Source: Paractinoplanes brasiliensis
GTDB taxonomy: Bacteria; Actinomycetota; Actinomycetes; Mycobacteriales; Micromonosporaceae
NCBI RefSeq assembly: GCF_004362215.1
Contig: NZ_SNWR01000002.1
Coordinates: 1,736,001 to 1,800,000 of the forward strand
DNA: 64,000 nucleotides
Reading direction: 5' to 3'
The notes below the pieces were generated by a model. The model saw only the letters and a program-made list of their open reading frames with translations. It did no database searches and was not told where the DNA came from. Positions 41,771 through 50,616 of this stretch are shown here, in pieces; positions within the stretch are counted from its first letter, which is position 1, and the number at the start of each line of letters is the position of its first letter. Made by a program: the position numbers and the translations under genes.

Positions 41771-43185
41771 TTCCGCCCCCGTACGGCGGCGTGGCGAAGC
41801 CAGTCGAGCAGGGGAAGATGGCATTCGGCCAGGTTGGTGACCAGCGCCGGCCAGTAGTTCATCTCCAGGTTGATGTTGGTCGTGTAGTTGGCGTTCCACG
41901 GCGGGCGCACCGAGTCGTTCCAGAGCCCCTGCAGCCCCGCGGGCAACCCACCCGGGCGCGACGACGAGATCAGCAGGTAGCGGCCGTACTGGAACTGCAG
42001 GGCAACCAGGGCCGGGTCGCTTTCCCCGGCTGCGTGGGCTTTCAGGCGTTCGGTGGTGTCCAGCCGGGAGACGGCCTCCGGCGGTCCCAGCCGTACGCCG
42101 GTCCGGGCGAACAACCGCAGATGCTCCCGCTCGTGCGCCGCCCGCAGCGTGGCGTACCCGCCCGTCTGCCGCAACAGCGTCGTCACGTCGTCGAGCCGCT
42201 CCCGCAGACGCTCCCCGATCTCGCCCTGCGGGGGCGTGAGCGGATCGATGTAGTCGGTGACCGCGGCCAGCACCAGGATCACCTCGTCGTCCACGTCCAC
42301 GACCAGCTCGTCCCCGTCGAACTCGACGTGCGCGGCGCCGAGCACCCGCAGCCCGGCCATCGCGGTGACCGAGCCCGGCCCGTACGTGATCTCGTCCCCG
42401 ACGTCCGACGGCATCCGCACGGTCATGACCAGCTGGTCGACGGCCACCGTCGACGGCCGGTCGACCGCCGCCGTCGAGTGCGGCGGGGCCGGGCACGCGG
42501 ACGGCCGATCCAATGCCGCCGTCGGATGCTGGGAGGCCGGGGACACGGACGGCCGATCCAATGCCGCCGTCGGGTCCGGCGGGGCCGGGGACACGGACGG
42601 CCGATCAAGTGCCGCCGTCGGGTCCGGGGAGGCCGGGAACGCGGACGGCCGATCCAGTGCCGCCGTCGGGTGCGGGGAGGTCAGGCGTATCCGCAGCCGG
42701 GCCGGTCTCGACAGGCGCCGGCGGATGACCAGCGCCTGCGACCCGATCCACGCCTCCTGGCTGACCCGCCCGTACGGCCCGCTGTGGGTGTGCGAAACGA
42801 CAGCCGAACGCATGTCGAGCGACCGCTGATAGACACTCGGCGGCTCACCTGCCGGCTGTGTGATCCACAGGTCGGCGAGGGGCTGAAAGGCCTGACTGTT
42901 GCCACCCTGCAGCCCGCGCACGGCCTCCTCCGCGGCCCGCACGTCCCCACTTGCGAGGGCCGCCCTCGCTGCGGCCAGCCGCTCCGGTCCATCGGTGACA
43001 GGGCGGCTCCCGTACGCGGTCTCGGGCGTGCCGCTCCAGCAGGTGTTCTCGTTGAGCTGGAACCTGTCCTCGCCCACCCCGCCGAAGCACATCGCGCCCA
43101 ACCGCCCGTTGCCGAGCGGCAGCGCGTCGGTCCACTCCACGGCCGGCGCGCGGTATCGCAGGATCGTGCAGTCATCGGTCAACAT
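41767..43185 (-). CDS. GH95-type alpha-L-fucosidase, N-terminal half, frame interrupted
   Basis: The 472-residue N-terminal part of a GH95 enzyme: the beta-sandwich with WTDALPLGNGRLGAMCFGG and FQLNENTCWSG, and the start of the helical barrel (GLQGLWNDSVRPPWNANYTTNIN, NYWPALVTNL). It stops at TGA 41767 right after a run of five G; a one-base change there would join it to the next frame at LRHAAVTGAEM. Either a frameshifted pseudogene, a sequencing slip, or a split two-chain enzyme. Residues 165-245 are five 16-residue Pro/Asp/Ala-rich repeats. It lies 226 bp downstream of the GH42 gene in the same direction. Confidence 0.78.
   Translation of the reverse strand: MLTDDCTILRYRAPAVEWTDALPLGNGRLGAMCFGGVGEDRFQLNENTCWSGTPETAYGSRPVTDGPERLAAARAALASGDVRAAEEAVRGLQGGNSQAFQPLADLWITQPAGEPPSVYQRSLDMRSAVVSHTHSGPYGRVSQEAWIGSQALVIRRRLSRPARLRIRLTSPHPTAALDRPSAFPASPDPTAALDRPSVSPAPPDPTAALDRPSVSPASQHPTAALDRPSACPAPPHSTAAVDRPSTVAVDQLVMTVRMPSDVGDEITYGPGSVTAMAGLRVLGAAHVEFDGDELVVDVDDEVILVLAAVTDYIDPLTPPQGEIGERLRERLDDVTTLLRQTGGYATLRAAHEREHLRLFARTGVRLGPPEAVSRLDTTERLKAHAAGESDPALVALQFQYGRYLLISSSRPGGLPAGLQGLWNDSVRPPWNANYTTNINLEMNYWPALVTNLAECHLPLLDWLRHAAVRGRK
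42452..42691. repeat. In-frame 48-bp tandem repeat, 5 copies, in the GH95 N-terminal frame
   Basis: Copies start at 42452, 42500, 42548, 42596 and 42644, each opening GACGGCCGATC or a close variant and encoding a 16-residue unit of the type RPSVSPAPPDPTAALD. Confidence 0.95.
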
Positions 43186-43411
43186 CTCGGTTGAGCGCAC
43201 TCCTCTCCCCCGACGGCGCGGACCCGGCCCGGCTTCTGGAGGCCCCGAACGATAAGGCGCTGACCTGCCCCCGGCAACCACCGAACGCCCGCCTGTGGAC
43301 AACCGAAAACGCGCCCACCATCCATGTGGAAAACTCGGCCCCGCACCGGCGCGTGGTGTTTAGGGTGGGGGTTCCCCCAGGTGGGCGGGTTGGGGGTAGG
43401 AGTCGTATACG
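43186..43411. other. Gap between GH42 and GH95 genes with a DnaA-box pair
   Basis: A perfect DnaA-box consensus on the minus strand (TGTGGACAA, 43294-43302) and a one-mismatch copy (TGTGGAAAA, 43325-43333) lie upstream of the GH95 start. No terminator or gene is evident here. Confidence 0.55.
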
Positions 43412-45232
43412 TCACGATCTTGCCCAAGGGGTGGGGTCGGGCAGGTCGGCGGCGACGTAGCGGACCAGTCCGCGGCCGTAGCGGTGTTCGGTGACGAGCG
43501 GGCGGCCCTCGGAGGAGTGCAGCACGACAGTGGCGTCCTGCGGGTCGATCTCGTCGAGCCATACGCCGTATTCGCCCGGCCGATGCTGCTTGGCCCCCAC
43601 GCCGCGCTCGCTCGGGTGGTCGTCGCGCACGCCGCCGACACCGCACTCACCGGATCGGTCGTCCCGCACCCCGCGAACACCGCACTCACCAGATCGGCCG
43701 TCCCGAACGCCGCAAACACCGCACTCACCAGATCGGCCGTCCCGAACGCCGCGAACACCGCACTCGCCGGGGCGGTGCCGTGCCACCCGGATGCCGCAGA
43801 GGTCGTCGAAAGCGCCCGGTGTCGTCCTGGAATGCTCGTCGGTGAGGCCGCTTCCGAACGTCAGGACCAGGGTTCCGCCGTCGGCGACGTACGAGCGCAG
43901 CCGTTTGTGCAGTGCGGCGGGAACCATGTGCAGAGCAGGCGCCACCACAAGCGAATACCCCTCCAGCGGCGCCCCGATCGGCAGGACGTCGACGGGCGGG
44001 CCCATGGCGTGATGCCACCGCCGCGTGATGGCTGTGTAATCCACGAACGGCGTCGGCAAATGCGGGGACTGCCACGCCCACATCGACTGCTCGTCGTAGA
44101 TCAGCGCCCGGGTGGATTCGACCCGCACCGGCGTACGGGTGGCAAGCGACCGCCCGATCGGCGCGAGCTCGGAAAGCAGCGGAACCATCGCCGGATGCCA
44201 TTGTTCGGCGCCCCCGCGGCCGGCCCGCCATTGGAAGTACATGACTGCCGAGGCTCCGCCCGCGACATACGTTTCCGCGGCCGCCCGTGCCTCCCCCGCC
44301 GGCAGGGCGCGCGTCACGCCGTCCGCCTGCCGCACAGCTGCGGGCGCGTGTTCCATGAGCATCCACGGCTGCCCACCGGCCCAGCCTCGGGCCAGGTCGG
44401 CCACGAAAGCGCGCGCCGCGAGATGGCCTTCGACCGATTCCGGGTAGTCGTCGACGGCCACCACGTCGACCTCGCGCGCCCACCGGGCATGGTCGACCGG
44501 CACCCATCCGCCGAGCACGAAATTGGTCGTCACCGGCACCCCGTACGGGCGCAGGATGTCGCGCTGGGCCAGGTAGTGGGTGAGCATCGCGTCCGAGGAG
44601 AAACGGCGGTAGTCCAGCACGTGTGCGGGGTTGCTCAGGTACTGGGTGGCGCGCGGCGGCAGCACTTCGTCGAAACAGCCGTACCGCTGTGACCAGAAAT
44701 CCGTGCACCACACCTCATTGACAAGCCCGATTTCCCCGTACGTGTGGGAAAGCCACCGCCGGAAGGCCGGCGCGCAATGGTCGCAGTAGCACGTCGTGCC
44801 GTACTCGTTGTGCACGTGCCACAACCGCAGGGCCGGATGCTGCCCGTACCGTGCGGCCAATTCGTTCGCGATCCGGTTCGACGCCTCCTGGTATTCGGGC
44901 GCGTTGACGCAGTACGTGTCGCGGGAGCCGTGGGTGAGCCGGACCCCGTCGGCGGTCACCGGCATCGCACCGGGATGCGCCCGGGTGAACCAGGGCGGCG
45001 GCGACGCGGTGGGGGTGGCCAGGCATACGCCGATCCCGTTGCCGTGCAACAGGTCGAGCACCTCGTCGAGCCAGGCGAAGTCGAACCTGTCCTCGGCCGG
45101 CTGCAACCGTGACCACGAGAACACGCCGACGGTCACGAGGCTGATCCCGGCCGACCGCATCAGCGCGACGTCCTCCCGCCACACGTGCGGGGGCCACTGC
45201 TCGGGGTTGTAGTCGCCGCCGAACCGGATCAT
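43412..45232 (-). CDS. GH42 beta-galactosidase with a tandem-repeat insert
   Basis: A 606-residue GH42 enzyme. The TIM barrel carries the acid/base in WHVHNEYG (Glu143) and the nucleophile in MLMEHAP (Glu294); a Cys cluster TCYCDHC (147-153) binds zinc in this family. A trimerisation domain (about 390-480, LIYDEQSMWAWQ, VLPIGAPLEGYSLVVAP) follows. Residues 486-558 are five to six 13-residue repeats of the type RDGRSGECGVRGV in the linker before the C-terminal beta domain. The protein ends RYVAADLPDPTPWARS. The start overlaps the permease stop (ATGA), so import and hydrolysis of a galactoside are coupled. Confidence 0.93.
   Translation of the reverse strand: MIRFGGDYNPEQWPPHVWREDVALMRSAGISLVTVGVFSWSRLQPAEDRFDFAWLDEVLDLLHGNGIGVCLATPTASPPPWFTRAHPGAMPVTADGVRLTHGSRDTYCVNAPEYQEASNRIANELAARYGQHPALRLWHVHNEYGTTCYCDHCAPAFRRWLSHTYGEIGLVNEVWCTDFWSQRYGCFDEVLPPRATQYLSNPAHVLDYRRFSSDAMLTHYLAQRDILRPYGVPVTTNFVLGGWVPVDHARWAREVDVVAVDDYPESVEGHLAARAFVADLARGWAGGQPWMLMEHAPAAVRQADGVTRALPAGEARAAAETYVAGGASAVMYFQWRAGRGGAEQWHPAMVPLLSELAPIGRSLATRTPVRVESTRALIYDEQSMWAWQSPHLPTPFVDYTAITRRWHHAMGPPVDVLPIGAPLEGYSLVVAPALHMVPAALHKRLRSYVADGGTLVLTFGSGLTDEHSRTTPGAFDDLCGIRVARHRPGECGVRGVRDGRSGECGVCGVRDGRSGECGVRGVRDDRSGECGVGGVRDDHPSERGVGAKQHRPGEYGVWLDEIDPQDATVVLHSSEGRPLVTEHRYGRGLVRYVAADLPDPTPWARS
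43560..43776. repeat. In-frame 39-bp tandem repeat, about 5.5 copies, in the GH42 gene
   Basis: Clear units start at 43638, 43677 and 43716 with a partial one at 43755 (ACACCGCACTCACC then GATCGG); two degenerate units precede them at about 43560 and 43599. The two central units are almost identical. Confidence 0.92.
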
Positions 45233-46155
45233 CCCTTGATCGCCCCGAGCAGAACGCCCTTGGTGAAGTGGCGTTGCACGAACGGATAGACGATCAGGAT
45301 CGGGATGAGCGTCAGGGTCACCACGGCCATCTGGATCGCCAGCGGGGTGATCTCCTGGGTGCCGAAGTACTGGCCGGTGGTGTTCTGGCCGCTGCCGGGC
45401 ATCGCGTTGCCCTGCAGGGTGTAGGTGTAGATGACCATCTGCAGCGGCCACTTCTGGTTGTCGGGCAGGAACAGCAGCGCGTTGAAGAACGTGTTCCAGT
45501 ACCCGACGGCGTAGAAGAGCGCGACCACGGCGGTGACGGCGCGCGAGGTCGGCAGCACGACCGACCACAACGTACGCCAGTCCCCCGCCCCGTCGATGGC
45601 GGCCGCGTCGATCAGCTCCTGCGACGTGGCCGAGAAGAACGCCCGTACGACCAGGATGTTGAACACGCTCACGGCCGTCGGCAGGATCATCGACCAGTAG
45701 CTGTCGTAGCCGCCCAGCGCCGAGACCACCAGGAACGTCGGGATCAGGCCACCGCTGAAGAACATGGTGACGACCAGCACGAGCAGGATCGGGCGGTGGG
45801 CGTACGAGCCGTGCCGCGACAGCCCGTACGCGCACAGGATCGTCACCACCATCGAGATCAGCGTCCCGACGATCGTGATGCCGAGGCTCACCAGCAGCGA
45901 ATGCATGACGAGCTGGTTGGTGAAGATCTGCTTGTACGCGGCGAACGTGATGCCGTCGGGCACGAGCACCATCCCGCCGGCCTGGTTGACCGCGCTCTGC
46001 GTGGACAGGCTGGTCAGCACCACCATCCACAACGGGATCAGCACGACGGCCAGCACGATGAACAGCACGACGCCCTTGCCGGCCTGGCCTGCGGCGGTGG
46101 GCGGTTCCTCCCAGCTCGGGCGGCGGGGATCTCTGACAGGAACAGCGACAGTCAT
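45229..46155 (-). CDS. Carbohydrate ABC transporter permease (MalG/YtcP-like)
   Basis: A 308-residue permease with six membrane helices and the coupling loop EAA motif as DAAAIDGAGDWRTLWSVVLP. It is of the YtcP/LplC type used for complex oligosaccharide import. Start and stop both overlap neighbours by 4 bp (ATGA), inside a binding protein-permease-permease-GH42 operon. There is no ATPase gene, so a shared MsiK-like ATPase must serve it, as is usual in actinomycetes. Confidence 0.94.
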   Translation of the reverse strand: MTVAVPVRDPRRPSWEEPPTAAGQAGKGVVLFIVLAVVLIPLWMVVLTSLSTQSAVNQAGGMVLVPDGITFAAYKQIFTNQLVMHSLLVSLGITIVGTLISMVVTILCAYGLSRHGSYAHRPILLVLVVTMFFSGGLIPTFLVVSALGGYDSYWSMILPTAVSVFNILVVRAFFSATSQELIDAAAIDGAGDWRTLWSVVLPTSRAVTAVVALFYAVGYWNTFFNALLFLPDNQKWPLQMVIYTYTLQGNAMPGSGQNTTGQYFGTQEITPLAIQMAVVTLTLIPILIVYPFVQRHFTKGVLLGAIKG

Positions 46156-47108
46156 TGGCGGTACAGTCCGTCCTCACCCAACAGGTGCGCGATCTTGTTG
46201 GCGGCCAGCAGGAAGAGCAGCGACAGGACGCCCTTGAACAGCGACGCGGCGGCGCCCAGGCTGAAGTTCGCGTTCACGACGCCGTAGAAATAGGCGTACG
46301 TGTCGAGCACCTCGGCGGCGTCACGCCCGACAGCGCCGCGCTGGATGAGCATCTGCTCGAACCCGACGGTGAGCACGTTGCCCAGGCGGAGCACCAGCAT
46401 GAGCACGATGACCCCGCGGATGCCGGGCAGCGTGATGTGCCACATGCGCCGCCAGCGGCCGGCCCCGTCGGCGGCGGCCGCCTCGTACAGCTGGGTGTCG
46501 ATGGCGGCCAGCGCGGCCAGGAACACGATGATGCCCCAGCCCGCCTCCTTCCAGATCACCTGGGAGGTGACGAGCAGCTTGAACGTGTCCGGGTTGGTCA
46601 TGATGTCCCAGGTGGCCAGCCCGTTCGACCGCAGGAACTGGTTGAGCGCGCCGGCCCCGCCCAGCATCTGCTGGAAGATCGTCACGGCCAGGACCCAGGA
46701 GAAGAAGTGCGGCAGGTACACGACCGACTGCACGATCGTCCGGATCTTGCTGCTCATGATCGAGTGGAGCAGCATGGCCAGCGCGATCGGCACCGGGAAG
46801 TAGAACACCAGCTGCACCAGGCTGAGCATGAGCGTGTTGCCCAGCGCGCTCCAGAACAGCGGGTCCGCGAACAGCTGCCGGAACGTCTCCAGCCCGGTCC
46901 ACGGGCTGTGCCAGAACCCGGCGTAGATGCTGTACCGCTGGAACGCCGTGGCCGTGCCGAACATGGGCACGTAGTTGAAGACGATCAGCAGCACGACCGC
47001 CGGGATCACCATGATCAGCAGGCTGCGGTCGCGGCGGAACCGGCTCTTCTTGACCGGCTTCTCCTCGGGCGCGCGGAGAGCCGCGGGCGCCTCGTGCAGA
47101 GCGGTCAC
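46152..47108 (-). CDS. Carbohydrate ABC transporter permease (LplB-like)
   Basis: A 318-residue permease of the LplB/MalF group: a basic N-terminal tail, a first helix LIMVIPAVVLLIVFNYVP, and the coupling loop EAAAADGAGRWRRMWHITLPGI. It pairs with the YtcP-like subunit downstream. The GTG start overlaps the stop of the binding-protein gene. Confidence 0.94.
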   Translation of the reverse strand: MTALHEAPAALRAPEEKPVKKSRFRRDRSLLIMVIPAVVLLIVFNYVPMFGTATAFQRYSIYAGFWHSPWTGLETFRQLFADPLFWSALGNTLMLSLVQLVFYFPVPIALAMLLHSIMSSKIRTIVQSVVYLPHFFSWVLAVTIFQQMLGGAGALNQFLRSNGLATWDIMTNPDTFKLLVTSQVIWKEAGWGIIVFLAALAAIDTQLYEAAAADGAGRWRRMWHITLPGIRGVIVLMLVLRLGNVLTVGFEQMLIQRGAVGRDAAEVLDTYAYFYGVVNANFSLGAAASLFKGVLSLLFLLAANKIAHLLGEDGLYRQ

Positions 47109-48781
47109 TGGCCCGTGCCGTACTTGCTGCGGATGTCCTCGTAGAACGCGCGGAGCTGGTCGCCGCCCTGGGCCCGCCAGCTCTTGAGTCCCTCCTGGAA
47201 CGCCGAGACCGGTTTACGCCCGAACCGGATGTCCTTGACCAGGTCGACCATCGGCTGGTTGATGGTGGCGTACTGGGCCGGCTCGGTGACGTTCATGCCG
47301 TAGAAGGCGGGCTTGGCCGCGTACTTGACCATGTCGGCCTCCCACGCGGCGTAGTCCTTGGCCACCTGGGTCTGCCCGGCGATCACGGTCGTCGGGGTGA
47401 GCGGCGTGACCAGGAACTGGTAGGTGGTCGCGACCTCTTTGCTGCCCCGCTCGGTGAGCACCGGGTTGCCGTCGACCATCGTGTAATCGGTGCCCTCGAC
47501 CCCGAAGTTGACGGTCAAATACTCTTTCGACCCGTACGGGGATGCCAGGTAGTTCGCGATGGCCAGGCACTCCTTGATCTGGTCGCCGCTGAGCTTGGCG
47601 TTGAGGAAGCTGTACATGCCGGCGCTGGGGTTCATCCAGATCTGCGGCTTGCCGTCGGTCGACAGCAGTTTGAAGGCCTGCCGCTCGTACGAGGGGTTGG
47701 CCGCCTTGCCGCTCTTGGCGTCGTCGCCCTTCCACGCGCCCGGCCCGTCCCCGGTGATCGCGACCTTGCCGCTCCAGAAGCGCTGCTTGGCCTCCTGGGT
47801 CTTGTCGGCCAGCGCGTCCGGGTGCACGTGGCCCGCCTTGGCCTGCGCCTGGTACCAGTTCAGGGCCTCGATGATGCCCGGGGTCTCGTACCGGTGAATG
47901 ATCTTGCCGCTGTCGTCGATGACCCAGCGGTTGGGGTCGACCGGGAACTTGAAGATCTGCCCCATGGAGTCGAAGACGTCGTCGAACGCCCACCGGCCGG
48001 CCGAGGCGCCGGTGAGCTGTTTGCCCAGCGCGGCCAGGTCGTCCGGGGTCTTGATGTCGTCGGGGTTGATGCCCTCGGCGGCCAGGATGTCCTTGCGGTG
48101 GAAGAGCGTGCCCGCGATCGTGGCGCCGCTGTAGTAGACGGGCAGGCCGTACAGCTTGCCGTTCCAGATGCAGCACTGCCAGGCGCTGGTCGGGATGGCC
48201 GCGAGATTCGGGTACGCCTTGATCGCGTCGCCGGACAGGTAGGGGCCGAGGTCGGCGAACTTGCCCACGGCGTCCGCGAAGCCCAGGTTGCCCATGTTCC
48301 AGCTCGGGATCTGCACCCAGTCGGGCAGCTTGTCCCCGGCGAACAGGGTGGGCAGGACCTTGTCGTAGTTGTTGCCGTCGGCCGGCTGCAGCTTCAGGGT
48401 CGCGCCGAGCGCCTTGTTGACCGCCGCGTAGTACGCGTTGCCGCCGGCGGACGGGATAGCGCCCCACAACGGTGTCATCGTCGTGTACGAGCCGCCCTTG
48501 CCCGGCACGCCGTTCGACGTCGTCAGGGGGTTGTCCGGGTACTTGAGGAAGGCCGGGCTGCTGAAGAACCCGTTCGCGCCCTGCACGCTCGGGATGTCGG
48601 CCTTGACGAGCTCGTTCGGCACGTACGCGGGAAGCAGTTTCCGCAGTTGGTCCTGGCTGGTCGTGCCCGGGCCGCTGGACGTCTTTGCGTCGCCGCACGC
48701 GGACAGCAGACCGCCGCCGGTCAGGGACAGGGCGCCGAGACCGGCCAGCCCGAGAAAACGCCGTCTATCGAAAGAGTTCAC
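47105..48781 (-). CDS. Extracellular sugar-binding lipoprotein (LipO/family 1)
   Basis: A 558-residue solute-binding protein. The N-terminus has a Tat-like DRRRFLGLAG and a lipobox LLSAC (Cys about 30), then a long family-1 domain with PDWVQIPSWNMGNLGFADAVG, WNGKLYGLPVYYSG and EECLAI-type helices. Its length and the LplB/YtcP permeases indicate an oligosaccharide ligand, probably a galactosyl- or fucosyl-containing glycan given GH42 and GH95 in the same operon. The GTG start follows ACGGAG. First gene of the operon, facing a ROK repressor. Confidence 0.92.
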   Translation of the reverse strand: MNSFDRRRFLGLAGLGALSLTGGGLLSACGDAKTSSGPGTTSQDQLRKLLPAYVPNELVKADIPSVQGANGFFSSPAFLKYPDNPLTTSNGVPGKGGSYTTMTPLWGAIPSAGGNAYYAAVNKALGATLKLQPADGNNYDKVLPTLFAGDKLPDWVQIPSWNMGNLGFADAVGKFADLGPYLSGDAIKAYPNLAAIPTSAWQCCIWNGKLYGLPVYYSGATIAGTLFHRKDILAAEGINPDDIKTPDDLAALGKQLTGASAGRWAFDDVFDSMGQIFKFPVDPNRWVIDDSGKIIHRYETPGIIEALNWYQAQAKAGHVHPDALADKTQEAKQRFWSGKVAITGDGPGAWKGDDAKSGKAANPSYERQAFKLLSTDGKPQIWMNPSAGMYSFLNAKLSGDQIKECLAIANYLASPYGSKEYLTVNFGVEGTDYTMVDGNPVLTERGSKEVATTYQFLVTPLTPTTVIAGQTQVAKDYAAWEADMVKYAAKPAFYGMNVTEPAQYATINQPMVDLVKDIRFGRKPVSAFQEGLKSWRAQGGDQLRAFYEDIRSKYGTGQ

Positions 48782-48806
48782 TGTCTCGCTCCGTCTCGGG
48801 GTATCT

Positions 48807-48831
48807 TTAGTTGGGACGGTAAACGAACTAA
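48807..48831. promoter_or_regulatory. ROK-type operator before the glycan operon
   Basis: TTAGTT (48807-48812) and AACTAA (48826-48831) form an inverted pair 13 bp apart, the XylR/NagC-like operator style of ROK regulators. It lies in the AT-rich divergent gap between the binding-protein gene and the ROK gene. Confidence 0.75.
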
Positions 48832-48895
48832 CACCGGGGCCACAAGCCCCGGTTGCGACCGGTGCCGTAGTCTGCGGGGGTGGCTGGGGGCTTTG

Positions 48896-50140
48896 GTGAT
48901 CACTAGGGACGGCGGTCCGCAGCCGGCGGACTTCGCCGACGTCCGAGCGACGAATCTCGCCGTCGTGCTGCGCCACGTACGCACCCATTCGCCCTGCTCA
49001 CGAGCCGACATCGCGGCCACCACGGGCCTCAACAAAGCCACCGTCTCGTCGCTGGTCACCGACCTGATCGACAGGCGCCTGGTCCGCGAGGTCGGCATGA
49101 CCGAGAACCGGATCGGCCGGCCCGCCATGATGCTGGTCCTCGACGGTTCCCCGTACGCGGCGGTCGGGCTCGAAATCAACACGGACTACCTGACCGCCGT
49201 GGCCCTCGACCTGGCCGGCGAGCGCCTGCTGTCGTGGCGCCGCGCGTTCACCGGAACCCCCGGCCAGCCCGGCCAGGCGATCGCGTCGCTGGCCGCCCTG
49301 GCCCGCCGTGCCGTATCGAAACTGGAACGCGAAGGCCGCCAGGTGCTGGGCCTCACCGTCGCCGTCCCCGGCCTGGTCGACGCCGACGGGGTCGTCGAGC
49401 TCGCCGCCGGCCTGGGGTGGCAACAGGTCGACCTGCGCAAGTCGCTGACCGCGGCCCTGGGCGAACCGGCGTACCCACTGATGGTCGAGAACGACGCCAA
49501 CCTGGCCGTGCTGGCCGAACAACGCCTCGGCGACTCGGCCGGCGTCGCCGACCTGGTCTACCTGACCGGCGGCGCCAGCCTGGGCGCCGGCATCATCTGC
49601 GACGGCCGCCCCCTGCGCGGCGCCCGGGGCTTCGCCGGCGAATTCGGGCACCTGCCGCTCGACCCGGCCGGCCCTTCGTGCACCTGCGGGCGGCGGGGCT
49701 GCCTGGAGGCGTACGCGGGATTGGGCGCCCTGATCCGCCAGGCGCTGCCCGACGTCGGCATCGAGACCGCTCTGTCCCCGTCCGAGTTCGGCCCGCACGT
49801 CGACGAGATCCACCGCCTGGCCAAAGCGGGCGACGTTCAGGTGCTGGCCGCATTGACCGACGTGGGCCGCCACCTGGGTCACGCCCTCTCGCTGCTGACC
49901 AACCTCATCAACCCGGCCTGCGTGGCCCTCGGCGGCTACTTCACGGTCTTGTCGCCGTGGCTGATCCCGGCGGCTACTGCGGAGCTGGAGTCCCGCTCGG
50001 TCGCGGCCAACTGCGGCGGCACCCGCCTGGTCGCCTCCGCCCTCGATTCCAGCGCGGCCGCGGCGGGCGGAGCCACCCGGGTGCTGGACGCCATAGACGC
50101 TGGGGTCCTGCCTCCACCCCGGACCGCCGCCGCCCGCTGA
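48896..50140 (+). CDS. ROK-family transcriptional repressor
   Basis: A 414-residue ROK regulator. The winged HTH is RADIAATTGLNKATVSSLVTDLIDRRLV (about 35-65); the sugar-kinase-like domain has AVGLEINTDYLTAVALDL, the structural zinc site CTCGRRGCLEAY and GAGIICDGRPLRGARGFAGEFGH. It lacks no obvious ROK block. It is divergent from the ABC/GH42/GH95 operon and likely represses it until a sugar or sugar phosphate binds. GTG 48896 is preferred since CTGGGGGC precedes it; other in-frame starts lie close by. Confidence 0.92.
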   Translation: MITRDGGPQPADFADVRATNLAVVLRHVRTHSPCSRADIAATTGLNKATVSSLVTDLIDRRLVREVGMTENRIGRPAMMLVLDGSPYAAVGLEINTDYLTAVALDLAGERLLSWRRAFTGTPGQPGQAIASLAALARRAVSKLEREGRQVLGLTVAVPGLVDADGVVELAAGLGWQQVDLRKSLTAALGEPAYPLMVENDANLAVLAEQRLGDSAGVADLVYLTGGASLGAGIICDGRPLRGARGFAGEFGHLPLDPAGPSCTCGRRGCLEAYAGLGALIRQALPDVGIETALSPSEFGPHVDEIHRLAKAGDVQVLAALTDVGRHLGHALSLLTNLINPACVALGGYFTVLSPWLIPAATAELESRSVAANCGGTRLVASALDSSAAAAGGATRVLDAIDAGVLPPPRTAAAR

Positions 50141-50616
50141 CCGGGGCCGACTTCTCGCCGCGCTGTGCCGCCCGGCTCCCGATCGCCCGACCGCTCGGCG
50201 GCCCACCCCACCCCGCCTAGGGCATCCTAGGAAACTAGCCTGTTTCTTTGGGCGCTGGACACGAGCAGTACCGCTCGCGCCGAGCCCTCGAAGAAGGCAG
50301 GTGCTCGTCAGCCTGCCTACGCGCCGTCGGCTCAAGGTCGTGACGAGACGTCGCCTAGTGAGGCCAGGCGTCCTAGGAACCTAGTTCGGGGCTTGCCACT
50401 GCCCCACGAATCAGGCGCGAGGGGTTCTCGAGGAGGCTCGGTCGGGAGGAAGCGCTAGGAAGCGGAAAGAGGCGCGAGGAAGCGGGAAGCGCAAAGGAAG
50501 CCGGAGGCGCGAGGAGGGAAGCGGGAAGAAAGCCCGAGGAGGGAAGCTGGCGGAGGCGCGACGAGGTGGCGCAGGGAGGGGTGCGGGAAGAAAGCGCACA
50601 GAGGAGGCGCCCGCTC
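50141..50616. other. 476-bp gap with CTAG-rich repeats and a polypurine tract
   Basis: No convincing gene. TCCTAGGAAACTAG at 50225-50238 and TCCTAGGAACCTAG at 50371-50384 are near-identical, each preceded by GCCTAG. From about 50415 to 50610 the plus strand is mostly purine (GAGGAAGCGGGAAG-like), with only scattered pyrimidines. A frame stays open on the minus strand there but is low-complexity and rejected. Confidence 0.6.
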
